In this document: positions 11,331 through 20,599 of the stretch, one piece after another
How positions within the stretch are numbered: the first letter of the stretch is position 1
Layout: each line of letters starts with the position of its first letter
NCBI GenBank assembly: GCA_016169945.1
Contig: JADLSH010000184.1
Span: 3,596,001 to 3,660,000, forward strand
Direction: 5' to 3'
DNA: 64,000 nt
Source: Trachythela sp. YZ-2020
Lineage: Eukaryota; Cnidaria; Anthozoa; Malacalcyonacea; Clavulariidae
Notes under the pieces: model-generated
Seen by the model: the letters and a program-made list of their open reading frames with translations, nothing else
Told to the model about the DNA's origin: nothing
The model's database searches: none
Translations under genes and position numbers: made by a program

Positions 11331-12828
11331 ATAGTCATAAGTCATAAGTCATAAGTCATAAGTCATAAGTCATAAGTCATAAGTCATAAGTCATAAGTCA
11401 TAAGTCATAAGTCATAAGTCATAAGTGATAAGTCATAAGTCATAAGTGATAAGTGATAAGTCATAAGTCATAAGTCATAAGTCATAAGTCATAAGTCATA
11501 AGTCATAAGTCATAAGTCATAAGTCATAAGTCATAAGTCATAAGTCATAAGTCATAAGTCATAAGTCATAAGTCATTAGTCATTAGTCATTAGTCATTAG
11601 TCATTAGTCATTAGTCATTAGTCAAAAGTCATAAGTCATAAGTCATAAGTCATAAGTGATAAGTGATAAGTGATAAGTGATAAGTGATAAGTGATAAGTG
11701 ATAAGTGATAAGTGATAAGTGATAAGTGATAAGTGATAAGTGATAAGTGATAAGTGATAAGTGATAAGTGATAAGTGATAAGTGATAAGTGATAAGTGAT
11801 AAGTGATGATGATCAGTGATACGTGATAAGTGATAAGTGATAAGTGATAAGTGATAAGTGATAAGTGATAAGTGATAAGTGATAAGTGATAAGTGATAAG
11901 TGATAAGTGATAAGTGATAAGTGATAAGTGATAAGTGATAAGTGATAAGTGATAAGTGATAAGTGATAAGTGATAAGTCATAAGTCATAAGTCATAAGTC
12001 ATAAGTCATAAGTCATAAGTCATAAGTCATAAGTCATAAGTCATAAGTCATAAGTCATAAGTCATAAGTCATAAGTCATAAGTCATAAGTCATAAGTCAT
12101 AAGTCATAAGTCATAAGTCATAAGTCATAAGTCATAAGTCATAGTCATAGTCATAGTCATGCGTCATGAGTCATAGTCATAGTCATGAGTCATAGTCATA
12201 GTCATGGTTCATAGTCATGGTCATGAGTCATAGTCATAGTCATAGTTATAGTTATAGTCATAGTCATAGTCATAGTCAGAGTCAGAGTCATAGTCAGAGT
12301 CATAGTCAGAGTCAGAGTCATAGTCATGGTCATGGTCAGTCATAGTTGAGTCATGAGTCATAGTCATGGTCATAGTCATGGTAGTCATAGTCATAGTCAT
12401 AGTCATGAGTCATAGTCATAGTCATAGTCATAGTCATGGTCATAGTCATGCAGTCATAGTCCATAGTCATAGTCATAGTCATAGTCATGGTCATGAGTCT
12501 AGTTCCTGGTCCTAGTCCTGGTCTGGTCTCTGGTCTCTAGTCCTAGTCCTAGTCCTAGTCCTAGTCCTAGTCCTAGTCCTAGTCCTAGTCCTAGTCCTAG
12601 TCCTAGTCCTAGTCCTAGTCCTAGTCCTAGTCCTAGTTCTAGTCCTAGTCCTAGTCCTAGTCCTAGTCCTAGTCCTAGTCCTAGTCCTAGTCATAGTCAT
12701 AGTCATAGTCATAGTCATAGTCATAGTCATAGTCATAGTCATAGTCATAGTCATAGTCATAGTCATAGTCATAGTCATAGTCATAGTCATGGACTATACT
12801 ATACTATAGTCATAGTCATGGACTATAT
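11331..12828. repeat. Central heptamer/hexamer array of element A
   Basis: The array is built of successive homogeneous blocks: AAGTCAT to about 11640, TTAGTCA within it at 11575-11625, AAGTGAT at about 11655-11975, AAGTCAT again to about 12140, then hexamers ATAGTC/ATGGTC to about 12510, CCTAGT at 12535-12690 and CATAGT to 12828. It separates the minus-strand and plus-strand genes. The units repeat TGAC half-sites resembling AP-1/CREB sites. The long open frames across it are a consequence of the repeat, not genes. Confidence 0.95.
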
Positions 12829-12902
12829 GCATTGTCACTGGTATAAATATATCTCATCGCCCTTGTTTCAAATCATTTTACTGTGGTTCTTGAAGAGTAA
12901 AC
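12829..12902 (+). promoter_or_regulatory. Possible core promoter of the ATPase gene
   Basis: Between the repeat array and the ATPase start codon lies TATAAATATATC at 12842-12853, about 60 bp before the ATG at 12903. Position and sequence fit a TATA box; there is no other evidence. Confidence 0.4.
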
Positions 12903-13712
12903 ATGTCCTATGAGTGCGACGCTTGCGGCAAATCATTTGTAAATACAAGTAATCGTATTCGCCACAAGAAGACTATTCATGCGAATAAAAATCGTAATCT
13001 TGGACAACAATACTTTACGATTAATGGATCTACAGTTCTGCAACACCCCTTTACTTGTATCGTAGCGGGATGTACACAGAGTGGTAAGACTGTATGGGTG
13101 AAAAGTCTATTGGAGAATGCCCAGAAAACCATAAGTCCACCTCCTCAGCGTATCGTCTGGTGTTATGGTCAATGGCAGCCATCCTATTTTGATATGATGA
13201 GAACAATGCCTGGAATAGAATTCAATGAAGGAATACCTGAAGATATTGACAAAGCAGATTACCTAGATGTTTCTCAACGCAATTTGATCGTACTAGATGA
13301 TCTCATGGCACAATCTGGCAAGGATAAACGTATAGCTGATCTTTTCACAAAAGGGAGTCATCACAGAAATTTGTCCGTCATCTACATTGTCCAAAATATA
13401 TTTCATCAAGGCAAAGAAATGAGAAATATTAGTCTCAACGCTGATTATATCGTGTTGTTTAAGTCACCGAGAGATAAGCAACAAATCTCTATGCTTGCAA
13501 GACAAATTCATCCTGGCAAAGTGGGAGAGTATATGAGAAGTTATGAAGACGCTACGAGCCGTCCTCATGGGTATTTAATGTTGGATTTAAAACCTACAAC
13601 GGATGATCAACAACGACTCAAAACAAATGTATTGCCAGGCGAGGCCTTAGTCGAATATGTACGGAAACAGTCTTATCGTCAACCACCCCTTGTAAATGCA
13701 ATGTATAATTAA
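12903..13712 (+). CDS. C2H2 zinc-finger plus A32/FtsK-type DNA-packaging ATPase
   Basis: This intact 269-residue ORF begins with a C2H2 finger (Cys5, Cys8, His21, His26). A P-loop domain follows, with Walker A GCTQSGKT at 56-63 and Walker B LIVLDDLM at 128-135. A downstream [12 protein letters not shown] segment fits the sensor/Gln motif of the HerA-FtsK ATPases. Overall length and motif spacing resemble the genome-packaging ATPases of nucleocytoplasmic viruses, virophages and Polinton-like elements, which drive DNA into capsids. An N-terminal zinc finger is an added DNA-binding module. It is the only clearly intact virus-like gene of element A. The ATG at 12903 lies just after a TATA-like box, and the stop overlaps the next ORF by 17 nt in a different frame. 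The alternative, an unrelated P-loop transposon protein, is less likely given the Q-motif and context. Confidence 0.8.
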   Translation: MSYECDACGKSFVNTSNRIRHKKTIHANKNRNLGQQYFTINGSTVLQHPFTCIVAGCTQSGKTVWVKSLLENAQKTISPPPQRIVWCYGQWQPSYFDMMRTMPGIEFNEGIPEDIDKADYLDVSQRNLIVLDDLMAQSGKDKRIADLFTKGSHHRNLSVIYIVQNIFHQGKEMRNISLNADYIVLFKSPRDKQQISMLARQIHPGKVGEYMRSYEDATSRPHGYLMLDLKPTTDDQQRLKTNVLPGEALVEYVRKQSYRQPPLVNAMYN

Positions 13713-14280
13713 CACCGAGCAGCGAATGAAAGAGATCATTAAAGCACCACAGCTTACCGCGGTTGAAAAAAGCAAGCTGTATTCTGACCAAATAAATCGA
13801 TTTCTAACTTTTAAAAACAAGATGGATATTCCAGTCCATCATCCTCCAATTGTTGTAACCCCAGATATCGTTGAACCACCAACCGCTCCTGAACCTATGG
13901 AGATAACACAACCAACCACTCCTAGATCTATCGAGATGACACAACCTGTGCCTGCTACTCCTAAACCTGGCTTTCTCACACCGCCACCAAGACAAGGAGA
14001 ACGAACCAAACTCAAACACAACTTTTTCCACAATTGGGTAGACTCGGCTGATTGGAGACCTAAAGATTTAGCAATGATGACTCCAGAGCAACGAGAAGGT
14101 TACGAACAAAGACTGCTTCACGAGAGACCAAAATATATTCCAATGAAAGCTGAGGATATAGTAAGATTATCACCCGAAGACAGACAAGAATATGAGAACT
14201 CTTTACAGACACAAAAGACACCTATACGATATGCTCTTAGGAGCAGACCTTACTGTTTATATTTCTCTATAAGACCTTAG
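13696..14280 (+). CDS. ATPase-linked ORF of unknown function, 3' end altered
   Basis: A 194-codon frame starts inside the last codons of the ATPase gene and overlaps it by 17 nt. The N-terminal part (TAVEKSKLYSDQINRFLTFK) is a short helical segment. It is followed by a Pro/Thr-rich linker with repeats of the EPMEITQPTTPRS kind, then a charged region (NWVDSADWRPKDLAMMTPEQ, VRLSPEDRQEYEN). In element B the same tail ends RYALRRRPY and stop. Here the frame instead runs into terminal-repeat sequence (CLYFSIRP), so the original stop and the following DNA were lost by deletion. The function is unknown; the N-terminal helix resembles the start of an element protein whose other half may correspond to the remnant at 10611-10910 (memory-based inference). 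Confidence 0.6.
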   Translation: MQCIINTEQRMKEIIKAPQLTAVEKSKLYSDQINRFLTFKNKMDIPVHHPPIVVTPDIVEPPTAPEPMEITQPTTPRSIEMTQPVPATPKPGFLTPPPRQGERTKLKHNFFHNWVDSADWRPKDLAMMTPEQREGYEQRLLHERPKYIPMKAEDIVRLSPEDRQEYENSLQTQKTPIRYALRSRPYCLYFSIRP

Positions 14281-14358
14281 CTATGCCGATTAAACTTTAA
14301 GATCTTCTCGTTTTAGAAAGCTATATTTCTACTTGTTATTATTTCGCATAAGGTAATA
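14254..14358 (-). repeat. Right terminal inverted repeat of element A, inner part
   Basis: The sequence from TATTTCTCTATAAGACC to TTTCGCATAAGGTAATAAC is the reverse complement of about 9370-9490 with few changes. It is cut off abruptly by the BEL/Pao fragment. Confidence 0.9.
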
Positions 14359-17291
14359 ACACTTGTCTAGAACTTATGGAGGACGAACTTAGAAAGGAAA
14401 TTGACAAAATCACGAATGAACAAAGACGGGTGTTAAAGGATGAAGTGGAGAGGCGCCGAATACAGGAAGCAAAGGATTCAGCTGCGCAAGCTGAATTGGA
14501 AGCCCACTTGATCGAAGCTGAATCTAATTTGGTAAACCCTGATGACTTAAGCCAACGCCTCCGAGACTTTGTCGAAGAACCCCGACAAACTGCAAATGTC
14601 GCTGACAAAACTTTGCAAGGTAAGACTACAAATTTCCTTAGTGAAACCCGTAATGAAAACATTCCACCAAAAACTAATGAAAACATTGATAAAGCTAGAC
14701 AACGCACCACCTCTTGGATCGCAGACCTCCCTTCTCTTCCTGAACCCCCTGGCCTCACAAGCCCACCATACTCGCCCCAGTCCCCTTTCCACCGTTCATC
14801 AGTCCCTAAGTTAACACTCACGAAGTTTGATGGTGACCCCTTAAAGTGGACAGATTGGGTCGGGAAGTTTTATGCCATTATTCATCATTCACAAATGACG
14901 TCATTCGAGAAAATGACACACCTCCAACAGAGTGTCACCGGAAAGGTCAAATCCGCTACCGCTGGATTTCGCTATAATGGCAACCACTACAATAAGGCAT
15001 TGCAGTGTCTTGAAAATCGATTTGGCAAGCCCCATGTAGTCGTTCAAGCTCATTTGAACAACTTGAATAAAATGTACCCAGTTTCAGAGGATGATACAAA
15101 CGCTATTGTGAACTATTCTCGAGTGATTAACAGTATGGTTTGGACATTCCAAGATCTTGTCTATGAGGATGACCTAAGAGCGGCAAGTAATGTCAATACG
15201 GCAGTCGAGAAATTGCCCACATCGATGATACTGAAGTGGAACGAATATTTACTTCGCAACAAAGTCTCTCGCCCAACACTTACAATTCTTGCTGAATGGT
15301 TGCAAGAACAAGCAGAAGCTCATGAGCTCTTGCCGATAAGAGCTAAACATAAACACAAGCCCTCCGGGAAAGAGGGTAGCACGCGACATGTTGGGTCTGG
15401 TCAGAGGTATGATAGGAATCAACAGATGAACACGTTTTCTATGCATCCGGATGCAAGCACGCCCTCAGCCTGCTCTTTGGGAGACGGAAACCACCATACA
15501 TCTGAATGTCCAACGTTTATTGCCTTAAATCCTGATGATCGGGCTGAGAAGGTAAAGGAGTCGAGACTCTGTTTTTGTTGCCTCAATCCTGGGCACTGCT
15601 CTCGAGACTGCCCCACCCCAAAGGAATGTGGTGTTGGTGACTGCAAGAAAAAACATCATCGCTTGATGCACCAGGCAAAACGTGTTTATGCCAGACGTGG
15701 TATCGAACAACATTCCGCAAGTACGTCACAGCAATCGTCTCAAGTCCTGCTGCAAGTTCTCCCTGTTACTATCCATGGGCCGGCGAGCTCTTTCGAAACT
15801 TATGCTATGCTGGACATGGGGAGTACATGTACGCTTATCCAAAGCAATGTTGCCGACAAAGTCAGACTGACTGGCCCTACTGAACAAATTATTTTGAACG
15901 GAGTCCAACAGCGTAGTTGCACTACGTCGAAGATTGTTAACTTTGATATTAGTTCCAATCACAACCCCGCCGAACGTTTCGCGGTTGAGCAAGCTAGGAC
16001 CGTAGATAAATTAAATCTTCCGACGACGAGCGTTGATATGTCGAAAGAAAAGGGTCGTTGGCCCCATTTAGAAGATCTTCCATTGCCATCGGTAAATGGC
16101 AGTCAAGTTGAGGTCTTACTGGGGGCTGATGCCTTCGACTTGATCGTGCCCCTAGAGACAAGGATCGGCCCGAAAGGCACCCCTCGAGCAGTCCGGACCG
16201 CTCTTGGTTGGACTGCCACCTCTCGCTTTCCCGGACGTGGCCACCTGGACACAACGTACGCAATGAAAGTCCATGTCACAACTCCCGAAGAAGATCTTTC
16301 TCAACAGGTCCAGCAGTGGTGGAAGACAGAAACATTCGGATGTAAATACGCAGGAGAAACATCTCGATCTATCGAAGATAAGAAAGCCCTTGAAATCCTT
16401 GAGTCTACGACTAAACAAGTGGGAAACCGCTACGAAACTGGCCTATTATGGAAAGAGGGAAACGTTAGATTGCCCAACAATCGTGTTGTGGCAGAGAAAC
16501 AGCTTTTCTCTTTAGAACGGAGACTGGATCGAAACGAACAGTTAGCAAATGCTTATAAGGATACTATAGAAAGTGATTTAAGAAATGGTTATGCAAGAAA
16601 GCTTACGCCCGAAGAAGCTTCTGCTCCTGTGAAACATCAATGGTTTCTCCCTCACCACCCAGTGACCAATCCGAACAAACCTGGAAAAGTACGAAGGGTC
16701 GAACAGTCTTACGTTTTCTCTGGAGAGAAGATCGCACTTCACCCCCGGAAGTGTATCAGTATTGTCGACACATTTTCGGGAAGTGTATCAGTATTGTCGA
16801 CACATTTTCGGAGCCAAATCGTCACCTACCTCGGTCAATTATGTCCTTCATCAAACGGCAAAGGACAATGCCAGTGAATCCCCTTTGGCCGCCGAAGCTA
16901 TCCTAAAAAACTTTTACATGGACGATCTATTTAAGTCTGAGAAGGCCGAGGAAACTGCGGTTGTCATGTGCCAAGCACTTACTAACTTGTTGTCAAGAGG
17001 TGGATTCCGATTGACCAAGTGGTGCAGCAACTCTCGAGAAGTTCTCGCAAATATACCTGAGTGTGAACTGGCTCCTTGTCTGAAAGGCCTCGACCTAGAT
17101 GGTAAACTTCCGGTAGAACGAGCACTGGGAATTTACTGGAATACCGAAGAAGACTCGTTTGTCTTTAGCAGCAAACTCTCTAGACAAGCTTCCACCCGCC
17201 GACAAGTTCTGAGTGTGATTTCCTCCATCTTCGATCCCCCCGGCATGATTGCACCTTACATCCTTCGAGCGAAGCTGTTTTTTCAACGAAG
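14359..17291 (+). pseudogene. BEL/Pao retrotransposon fragment (gag-protease-partial RT), without LTRs
   Basis: A long frame starts at an ATG at 14376. It encodes a BEL-type gag (KLTLTKFDGDPLKWTDWV; DUF1759-like region, about residues 148-320), a zinc knuckle CFCCLNPGHCSRDC, a retropepsin-like site LDMGSTCTLIQ (Met in place of the usual Ser/Thr between D and G) and the start of the RT (HHPVTNPNKPGKVRRV). The RT fingers are internally deleted, and a 32-bp tandem duplication at 16747-16810 throws the frame. The RT resumes in another frame with NFYMDDLFKSEK (catalytic YMDD) and WCSNSREVL, ending near [11 protein letters not shown]. RNase H, integrase and both LTRs are missing, and terminal-repeat sequence of element A abuts both sides. 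It therefore did not arrive by normal LTR integration; repair-mediated capture is more likely. Confidence 0.85.
16747..16810. repeat. 32-bp perfect tandem duplication in the BEL/Pao RT region
   Basis: A 32-bp unit starting GGAAGTGTATCAGTATTGTC occurs twice with no spacer. Since 32 is not a multiple of 3, it shifts the reading frame just before the YMDD segment. Confidence 0.95.
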
Positions 17292-17400
17292 CTGTGTTTG
17301 GAACACAACGCTTGGGAACTTTATACGGACGCTATAGCTATTGTGACAAAAAGCGTCAGGATTAACTCTTTTTGTGACGCTGAGCTCAGCTTAATGCTAA
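17292..17400 (-). repeat. Right terminal inverted repeat of element A, outer part
   Basis: CTGTGTTTGGAACACAACGC to GCTGAGCTCAGCTTAATG matches 36780-36890 and, inverted, 8700-8830 plus 9260-9300. About 105 bp that lie between the two right-hand pieces in element B (36675-36780) are absent, deleted when the BEL/Pao fragment came in. Confidence 0.85.
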
Positions 17401-17428
17401 TATCCCATATCCCGTATCCCGTTTATCC

Positions 17429-18424
17429 TGCGGCCCCCTGCGGCCCCCTGCGGCCCCCTGCGGCCCCCTGCGGGCCCCTCTGCGGCCCCCTGCGGCCCCC
17501 TCTGCGGCCCCCTGCGGCCCCCTCTGCGGCCCCCTCTGCGGCCCCCTCTGCGGCCCCCTCTGCGGCCCCCTATGCGGCCCCCTGCGGCCCCTGCGGCCCC
17601 TGCGGCCCCCTGCGGCCCCTGCGGCCCCCTCTGCGGCCCCCTCTGCGGCCTCTGCGGCCCCTGCGGCCCTCTGGCCCCTGCGGCCCCTGCGGCCCCCTGC
17701 GGCCCCTGCGGCCCCTGCGGCCCCTGCGGCCCCTGCGGCCTGCGGCCCCCTGCGGCCCCTGCGGCCCCTGCGGCCCCTGCGGCCCCTGCGGCCCCTGCGG
17801 CCCCTGCGGCCCCCTGCGGCCCCTGCGGCCCCCTGCGGCCCCTGCGGCCCCTGCGGCCCCTGCGGCCCCTGCGGCCTGCGGCCCCTGCGGCCCCTGCGGC
17901 CCCCTGCGGCCCCTGCGGCCCCTGCGGCCCCCTGCGGCCCCTGCGGCCCTCTGCGGCCCCTGCGGCCCCTGCGGCCCTCTGCGGCCCCCTGCGGCCCCTG
18001 CGGCCCCTGCGGCCTGCGGCCCCTGCGGCCCCTGCGGCCCCTGCGGCCCCTGCGGCCCTCTGCGGCCCCTGCGGCCCCTGCGGCCCCTGCGGCCCCTCTG
18101 CGGCCCCCTGCGGCCCCTGCGGCCCCTGCGGCCCCTGCGGCCTGCGGCCCCTGCGGCCCCTGCGGCCTGCGGCCCCTGCGGCCCCTCTGCGGCCCCTGCG
18201 GCCCCTCTGCGGCCCCCTGCGGCCCCCGCAGCGGCCCCCTCTGCGGCCCCCGGCGGCCCCTCTGCGGCCCCTGCGGCCCCTGCGGCCCCCTGCGGCCCCT
18301 GCGGCCTGCGGCCCCCTCTGCGGCCCCTGCGGCCCCTGCGGCCCCCTGCGGCCCCTGCGGCCCCTGCGGCCTGCGGCCCCTGCGGCCCCCTCTGCGGCCC
18401 CCTGCGGCCCCTGCGGCCCGCTGC
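17429..18424. repeat. GC-rich terminal minisatellite of element A
   Basis: About 100 units of GCGGCCCCT and its length variants GCGGCCCCCT and GCGGCCCCCTCT. The same unit in reverse (AGGGGGCCGC) is found at the left end, 8433-8545. All the long Ala/Pro/Gly/Arg frames across it arise because unit length and composition avoid stops. They are not proteins. Confidence 0.95.
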
Positions 18425-18543
18425 GATGTTGCCTTACTTTACCATTTCTGTCGATATTGGGGCTGCCGCTCCCCAAACCCCTGCGCTTCGTACGCCTATG
18501 CGTCATCCTACACTGCGTGTGGAAAGATTAAAAATTAAATTTA

Positions 18544-19919
18544 GGATGAAGAAAAACGAAACAATATCGGACAAGATTTTAAAATCCATGGATGATAAGG
18601 AGGTCGTGGCTATAGTTTTATTAGATCTCTCTAAGGCCTTTGACAGTATAGATCATGCGTTACTATTGAAGAAGCTCAATGTGCTGGGCGTATCAAATAC
18701 GGCAACATGTTGGTTCAAAAGTTATTTGACAGAACGCAAACAGGCTGTGCGTCTTGGATCGACACTCTCTGAAGAACGCGAAATTACCCATGGTGTTCCA
18801 CAGGTTTCGATTCTTGGACCGATGTTATTTAACATTTATATAAGTGATCTACCGATGGCACCAAAAGTATGTTCCCTAAAGTCGTTTGTGGATGATTCGA
18901 AACTTTTTCTGTCCTTTCCAATCAACGAAATGACGTCAGCGGTTGTCAAACTTAACGAGGATCTTCAAAGAGTTGCTTCCTGGTGTTCGTTAAATAGTCT
19001 CCTCATTAATCCAGAGAAAACGAAACTGCTCATGTTTGGAACTCGTTACATGTTGAAACAGATACCTACAAATTTTCTTATTGGGGAAAGAACTAATTCC
19101 TGTAACTTCGGCCACAGATCTAGGCGTTACATTGGATAGCAGCTTAAAGTACGACGAGCATATTACTAAATTGGTTTCCTCTTGTGTAGGAAGCCTATGT
19201 CAAATTAACAGAGCAAAGCATATTTTTGATAAGAAAACATTACTTCGTATAATAAACGCTTTAGTTTTTAGTAAACTCTATTACTGTTCAACTATATGGT
19301 CAAATTCATCAAAGAAAAATATTGCAAAATTGCAAAAAGTTCAAAACTTTGCTGCACGTATCGTCACGGGAAAAAGAAAATTCGATCACATCACACCATC
19401 TTTAAAACAGCTAAACTGGTTACCAGTTAGTTACATGTTGCGTTTTAGAGACACCGTAATGGTTTTTAAATGCATCAGAGGTATGGCTCCATCATATTTG
19501 TGCTGCATGTTTGAGACAAGATCGCAGCTACATAATTTGAATACGAGAACTAGTGGAAATTTACAAATACCTTTTGGCAGGACGACGACCGGACAACGTT
19601 CTTTTAGCTATCGTGCTGTATCTATATGGAACAGTTTGCCAGAATGGTTGAAAGACAATAATTTTAGTTTGCAACGATTTAAACATGAACTTAAAAGTTT
19701 ATTGTTAAAAGAATTTTTTGAAGATCAGGAATGACATTTTTAATAATTCTTGAATAGTTTTTATATATAGTATAGTTCTACAATCTTGGAGGGGTTTTTA
19801 TAGTTTGGATAACATTTTGTAGTTTAGATAACATTTTATAGTAATCTTAGAAAACATTTTATAGTTTAAGCACTGAAAAACCCTTTTGGGAGTGTTTAAA
19901 TGTAATAATAATAATAATT
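18544..19919 (+). pseudogene. 5'-truncated CR1/L2-like LINE, RT and C-terminus
   Basis: The frame begins within the reverse transcriptase ([20 protein letters not shown], motif A). It continues [16 protein letters not shown] and [12 protein letters not shown], where Val replaces the usual Ala of the (F/Y)ADD catalytic box and Ser follows DD. A frameshift near 19080 moves the C-terminal part ([16 protein letters not shown]... FKHELKSLLLKEF) to another frame ending at 19734. A 3' UTR and a short (TAA)n-type tail end at about 19919. The endonuclease half is missing. In front lies about 110 bp of unassigned sequence after the minisatellite; the long frame that joins minisatellite and RT is an artefact. 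Confidence 0.85.
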
Positions 19920-20599
19920 CAAAACATTGTGTAACTGACAGCGTAGCCCGTTTCGATTCGCATTTTGTTAATCTGAATGCGCAATGCTAGACAATGCAAA
20001 TTCTCACTAAACTCCAGTTCATGTTTCCAGTAAAAAATGCGTGTGAATTTAATGCATGTGATGCATGTGACACATATTTTGATTCACAAGGACACACGTT
20101 TGGTTTACAATACACGCTTACCTGCGCAATGCTCATGCATTGGGTATCTGCAGCTGATCAGCTTCAATTTAGCTACCATGCAACTTTAGTAGATAGATAG
20201 ATCAACTTTATTTAAACACATTGGCCTTTTCAGCAAAAGCTGATTTCCAAAAGGGATGTGTACTTACAAATTATTATTTATATACTAGCTCTAATATTAC
20301 ATACATAACAAATACAATTATATACCTATTTAGACAATGTATTCACTTATTATTTCAACAGGGTTATATGAATATTTTTTCGTGAAATAATTATTGTAGG
20401 GAGCTTCACCGTTTCCGCGGTACCTACGAGCACATAATATAACTTAAAGAGAAATTCAACGCGAAATTTAACATAATTTATAGAGGGTTTTCTTTCTGAA
20501 ATTATTAATGATTTTGAAGAGAATTCAGAAAATGTCACCTGCGAAGTGGCATGCGCACCCCAAGTATACATTGCTTACATTTTCATGGCAGACCAAGTG
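19920..20599. other. Non-coding interval with a reversed LINE 3' end
   Basis: At 20190-20345 the minus strand reads GTGTTTAAATAAAGTTGATC followed by a (TATC)n tail, the look of the 3' end of a LINE or SINE inserted in reverse. The rest shows nothing recognisable. Confidence 0.5.

Larger units (their letters stand above)
8426..18425 (+). mobile_element. Virus-like (Polinton/adintovirus-like) element A with repeat-capped inverted ends
   Basis: The element is bounded by long inverted repeats. The left repeat spans 8426-9611. The right repeat is split by an insertion into 14254-14358 and 17292-17400, followed by a GC-rich minisatellite to 18424. Inside, a minus-strand block of decayed small genes (9771-11271) and a plus-strand pair (12903-14280) diverge from a central array of short repeats. 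The A32/FtsK-type ATPase, small basic proteins with a GxGGxFR motif, TIRs and divergent blocks fit Polinton-like or adintovirus-like elements. I see no DNA polymerase B, retrovirus-type integrase, protease or major capsid protein, so this copy is non-autonomous or partly deleted. The right terminal motif has been lost, possibly when the LINE at 18544 arrived. The family assignment is inference from protein pattern; the TIR and array structure is directly visible. Confidence 0.65.

Noticed and set aside
11643..12790. Repetitive SLITYHL, MTMTMT and TRTR proteins
   Set aside because: Translations of the heptamer/hexamer array only.
11331..12828. CRISPR-like array
   Set aside because: Units are direct tandem repeats without unique spacers, in eukaryotic DNA.
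17298..19139. A 613-residue Ala/Pro-rich protein fused to a reverse transcriptase
   Set aside because: Open frame through the GC-rich minisatellite that happens to run into a truncated LINE. No promoter or shared origin.
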